Shown here in pieces: positions 4,784-6,876 of a stretch of 6,876 nucleotides of DNA (positions are counted from its first letter, which is position 1; every line of letters begins with the position of its first letter). The translations under genes and the position numbers were made by a program. Origin of the DNA: UBA668 sp966112835. GTDB lineage: Bacteria > Actinomycetota > Acidimicrobiia > Acidimicrobiales > Ilumatobacteraceae. The DNA is taken from contig CBHWEI010000226.1 in NCBI GenBank assembly GCA_966112835.1, positions 1 through 6,876 of the forward strand, written 5' to 3'. Below the pieces are notes generated by a model. The model searched no databases and was not told the origin of the DNA. It worked only from the letters and a program-made list of their open reading frames with translations.

Positions 4784-6876
4784 ATGGTGCGGGAGCACAC
4801 GAACCGCCGGCAACGGCACGAGGGCCGGTCACCCGACCGGCACCACACATCACACCGATGGGGCGCACGACGCGCCGCCGTCGTCACCCTCGCGGTGCTC
4901 GCAGCCGGACTCCCCGTCCTCGCTGCGAGCCCCACCACCACCTCCGCGGTGGCGGGAGCCGGCACCATCAGCGGCGAGGTCGAACGAATCTTCCTGAACA
5001 CCCCGGGCGACGTGTACGCCGGCGGCCAACTCGTGGTCGGCGGCCAGAACGTCATCATCCCGCGCAACCTGTTGCTCGACCTTCCGGCCAACCGCCTGAC
5101 GCTCCAGCAGCTGTTCACGCAGGCGCCCGACTCGTGCCTCGCCGCCGGCGAGACCGGTCTGGCGAAGATCGACACCTGCAACACCGGCCACGTCGGCGCC
5201 ATCGCCACCATCTCGGCCAACCGGGTCGCCTCGGGCGACATCATCGCCGGTGACGTGCTCATCGAGAAGGGCGTCGAGGCCGTCACCGGCAACGTCACCT
5301 TCATCGATCACACCGACGGCTACTTCCGTGTGAACGGTCGCCCCGGCGACTCGAAGACGGGTGTGATGGTGCGCCTGAACGACCCCAACGCTCGCCACTC
5401 GGTGCAGCAGGGTCTGGGCTGCCTGCCCGGCTCGTCGAACTGCAGCGCCGACCCGCGCTTCGCACTCGACCCCGACAACTACACCAACGCCTTCACCTCC
5501 GGCTACCCGCTGTGCATCCCCAGCACGGTGCCGCGGCCGGCCAGCACGGTGCTGCCCGACGTGGGCGCGAACCCGGGCTCCGACGCCAACGGCGTGGGCG
5601 ACCGGTTCTGCCCGGTCATCAACCGCAGCGGCCGCGTGGCCGGCGACTCGCGCCTCATGGCGCCGTTGCAACTGGGCGACCCGGTGACGGCCGAGGGCAA
5701 CTTCGAGACCATCAACGGCGTGCAGTTCCTCAGCTCGCACTCCACCACGGTGTCGTTCGGCCTGCAGACCTCGGGTGCGGCGAACCAGCCCGACTACATG
5801 TTCCTGGAGGAAGCGTTCATCGACGTCGCCGGCTTCCAGAACCAGCGCGCACGTGCGCTGTTCATCGGCTTCGCCACGAACCCCAACCCCGACATCATGG
5901 GCTGGTCCATCCACTACGACCCCGAGGCAAACGAGCAGCACGAGATGCCGCTCGCCTCGACCAACGGCTGCAACCTGGCCGGCGGCGGATGCACCGGCTT
6001 CGGCACGGGCCTGTTCAAGATCAAGTACGACAGCGACTTCCTCACCCAGCCCACCAGCCCGAAGCTGTCGCCCTGCTCGCACATCAACGCCGACCCCCGG
6101 TTCGGCACCACCGTGTGCCCCGGCGGCAACAGCGCGGCGAACGAGTTCGGCATCCTCAGCCCGGTGCCGCACGAGATCCACTTCCGCACGGGCAAGAAGG
6201 TCGCCGACCTGGCCGGCACGTTGAAGTCGATCGACATCTCCGGTGGTGAGTCCACGAACGGCCAGTACCTGTTCCCGTTCGGCGCGAACCTCGGCGGCAT
6301 CAACTTCCCCGAGGCCCTCGAGTTCAACCTCGACCTGGCGAACCAGCCCTTCGCCTTCGAGGGCATCCCGTGGGACCTCGACCGTCGCCTCAGCCCCGGC
6401 GGCTGCCAGGCCATCGACCCGGTCACGCACGTCGCGGCCTGCGAGAGCACCCCGCAGCCCCTCGACCCGTTCCCGTGGTCCGAGCAGGACCCGCGCCTGC
6501 TCGCGGGCGGCGCCATCGTGGCCGGCGGTGCGGTGCCCACGGCGCCCTACACGGACGCCGCGTTCACCAGCGCACCGCTGTCGAGCACGGCCGACCGCAT
6601 CCTGAGCTACATCCCCAACGCCGCGGCCACCCGCTTCGGCGGCAACGCCACCGTGCTGGCACTGCCGACGGCGGCATCGAAGGTGCAGGGCATCACGCCC
6701 ACGCCACTGCTCAGCCAGAGCGGACCCGCGCTGCTGGGCATCGACCCGGCCTCGGGCCAGGTCGGCTCGACGCTGCACCTCGGCGGGCTCGGCATCGGCG
6801 GCGCCACCGGCGTCACCGTGACCGGCGCCACGGCACTGTTCAACGTCATCAACGACGCCCGCATCGACGTCACGGT
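4784..6876 (+). CDS. Large exported protein with IPT/TIG-like domain (3' partial)
   Basis: One uninterrupted frame runs from the ATG at 4784 to the window edge without a stop: 697 full codons plus two bases. The N-terminus is a long basic region (residues 1-30, many Arg/His), then a hydrophobic core (AAVVTLAVLAAGLPVLAA, 31-48), probably cut near 48-58: an export signal. The mature part is rich in Gly, Asn, Asp, Pro and Thr, with predicted beta character. It holds twelve cysteines that fall into six neighbouring pairs (118/132, 213/220, 244/276, 396/403, 431/445, 541/553), as expected of an extracytoplasmic disulfide protein. The tripeptide-like ADPRF occurs at 222-226 and 436-440, hinting at two related halves. 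From about 651, IDPASGQVGSTLHLGG followed by GATGVTVTGATALFNVIND matches the IPT/TIG immunoglobulin-like pattern, cut off by the window edge. I do not recognise the family of residues 60-640. A surface or secreted structural or adhesive role is possible, but no catalytic motif is visible. The long - strand frame over 4850-6778 is its shadow. Confidence 0.85.
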   Translation, partial: MVREHTNRRQRHEGRSPDRHHTSHRWGARRAAVVTLAVLAAGLPVLAASPTTTSAVAGAGTISGEVERIFLNTPGDVYAGGQLVVGGQNVIIPRNLLLDLPANRLTLQQLFTQAPDSCLAAGETGLAKIDTCNTGHVGAIATISANRVASGDIIAGDVLIEKGVEAVTGNVTFIDHTDGYFRVNGRPGDSKTGVMVRLNDPNARHSVQQGLGCLPGSSNCSADPRFALDPDNYTNAFTSGYPLCIPSTVPRPASTVLPDVGANPGSDANGVGDRFCPVINRSGRVAGDSRLMAPLQLGDPVTAEGNFETINGVQFLSSHSTTVSFGLQTSGAANQPDYMFLEEAFIDVAGFQNQRARALFIGFATNPNPDIMGWSIHYDPEANEQHEMPLASTNGCNLAGGGCTGFGTGLFKIKYDSDFLTQPTSPKLSPCSHINADPRFGTTVCPGGNSAANEFGILSPVPHEIHFRTGKKVADLAGTLKSIDISGGESTNGQYLFPFGANLGGINFPEALEFNLDLANQPFAFEGIPWDLDRRLSPGGCQAIDPVTHVAACESTPQPLDPFPWSEQDPRLLAGGAIVAGGAVPTAPYTDAAFTSAPLSSTADRILSYIPNAAATRFGGNATVLALPTAASKVQGITPTPLLSQSGPALLGIDPASGQVGSTLHLGGLGIGGATGVTVTGATALFNVINDARIDVT

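Noticed and set aside
4460..4819. 119-residue - strand open frame in the gap before the exported protein
   Set aside because: There is no ribosome-binding site or recognisable motif, and it overlaps the start of the + strand gene. The inverted repeats explain this region better than coding does.
4850..6778. 642-residue open frame on the - strand
   Set aside because: It is the complement of the real + strand gene starting at 4784, which has a ribosome-binding site, signal peptide, paired cysteines and a TIG-like domain. The - strand translation is an Arg/Gly/Val/Ala-rich low-information sequence.

Overview
The window looks like about 6.9 kb of a high-GC actinobacterial chromosome. The pointers are GC-rich third codon positions throughout, a lipobox lipoprotein, and an OxyR with actinobacterial-style composition. 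My guess is Acidimicrobiia or a relative, but the sequence alone does not prove this. No transposase, integrase, phage gene or CRISPR array is visible.

Layout: (1) Positions 1-88 are almost pure G/C, starting with 21 consecutive Gs, and look like a damaged contig end rather than genomic sequence. (2) Positions 97-2536 hold a peroxide-defence pair on the + strand: the body of ahpF (peroxiredoxin reductase), then, 10 nt later, oxyR (peroxide-sensing LysR regulator). ahpC would be expected upstream, outside the window. (3) A two-part GNAT-type acetyltransferase runs on the - strand (2472-3311), tail to tail with oxyR and overlapping it by 65 bp. (4) A tRNA-Gly(TCC) at 3375-3446 is followed by a diverged second copy of its own 3' end and trailer. 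(5) A secreted lipoprotein with an alpha/beta-hydrolase fold lies at 3595-4380. (6) Positions 4381-4783 are non-coding, locally poorer in GC and rich in inverted repeats, some mutually exclusive. (7) From 4784 to the window edge, one open frame encodes a large exported protein (at least 697 residues, no stop reached). It has a signal peptide, six closely spaced cysteine pairs and the start of an IPT/TIG-like domain at the window edge.

The ahpF-oxyR pair has a clear joint role: OxyR senses hydrogen peroxide and AhpF feeds NADH electrons to AhpC. The other genes have no obvious pathway link to it or to each other. The strongest candidates for something undescribed are the structured leader at 4467-4726, upstream of the large exported protein, and that protein itself, whose 600-residue central part I cannot assign to a family.
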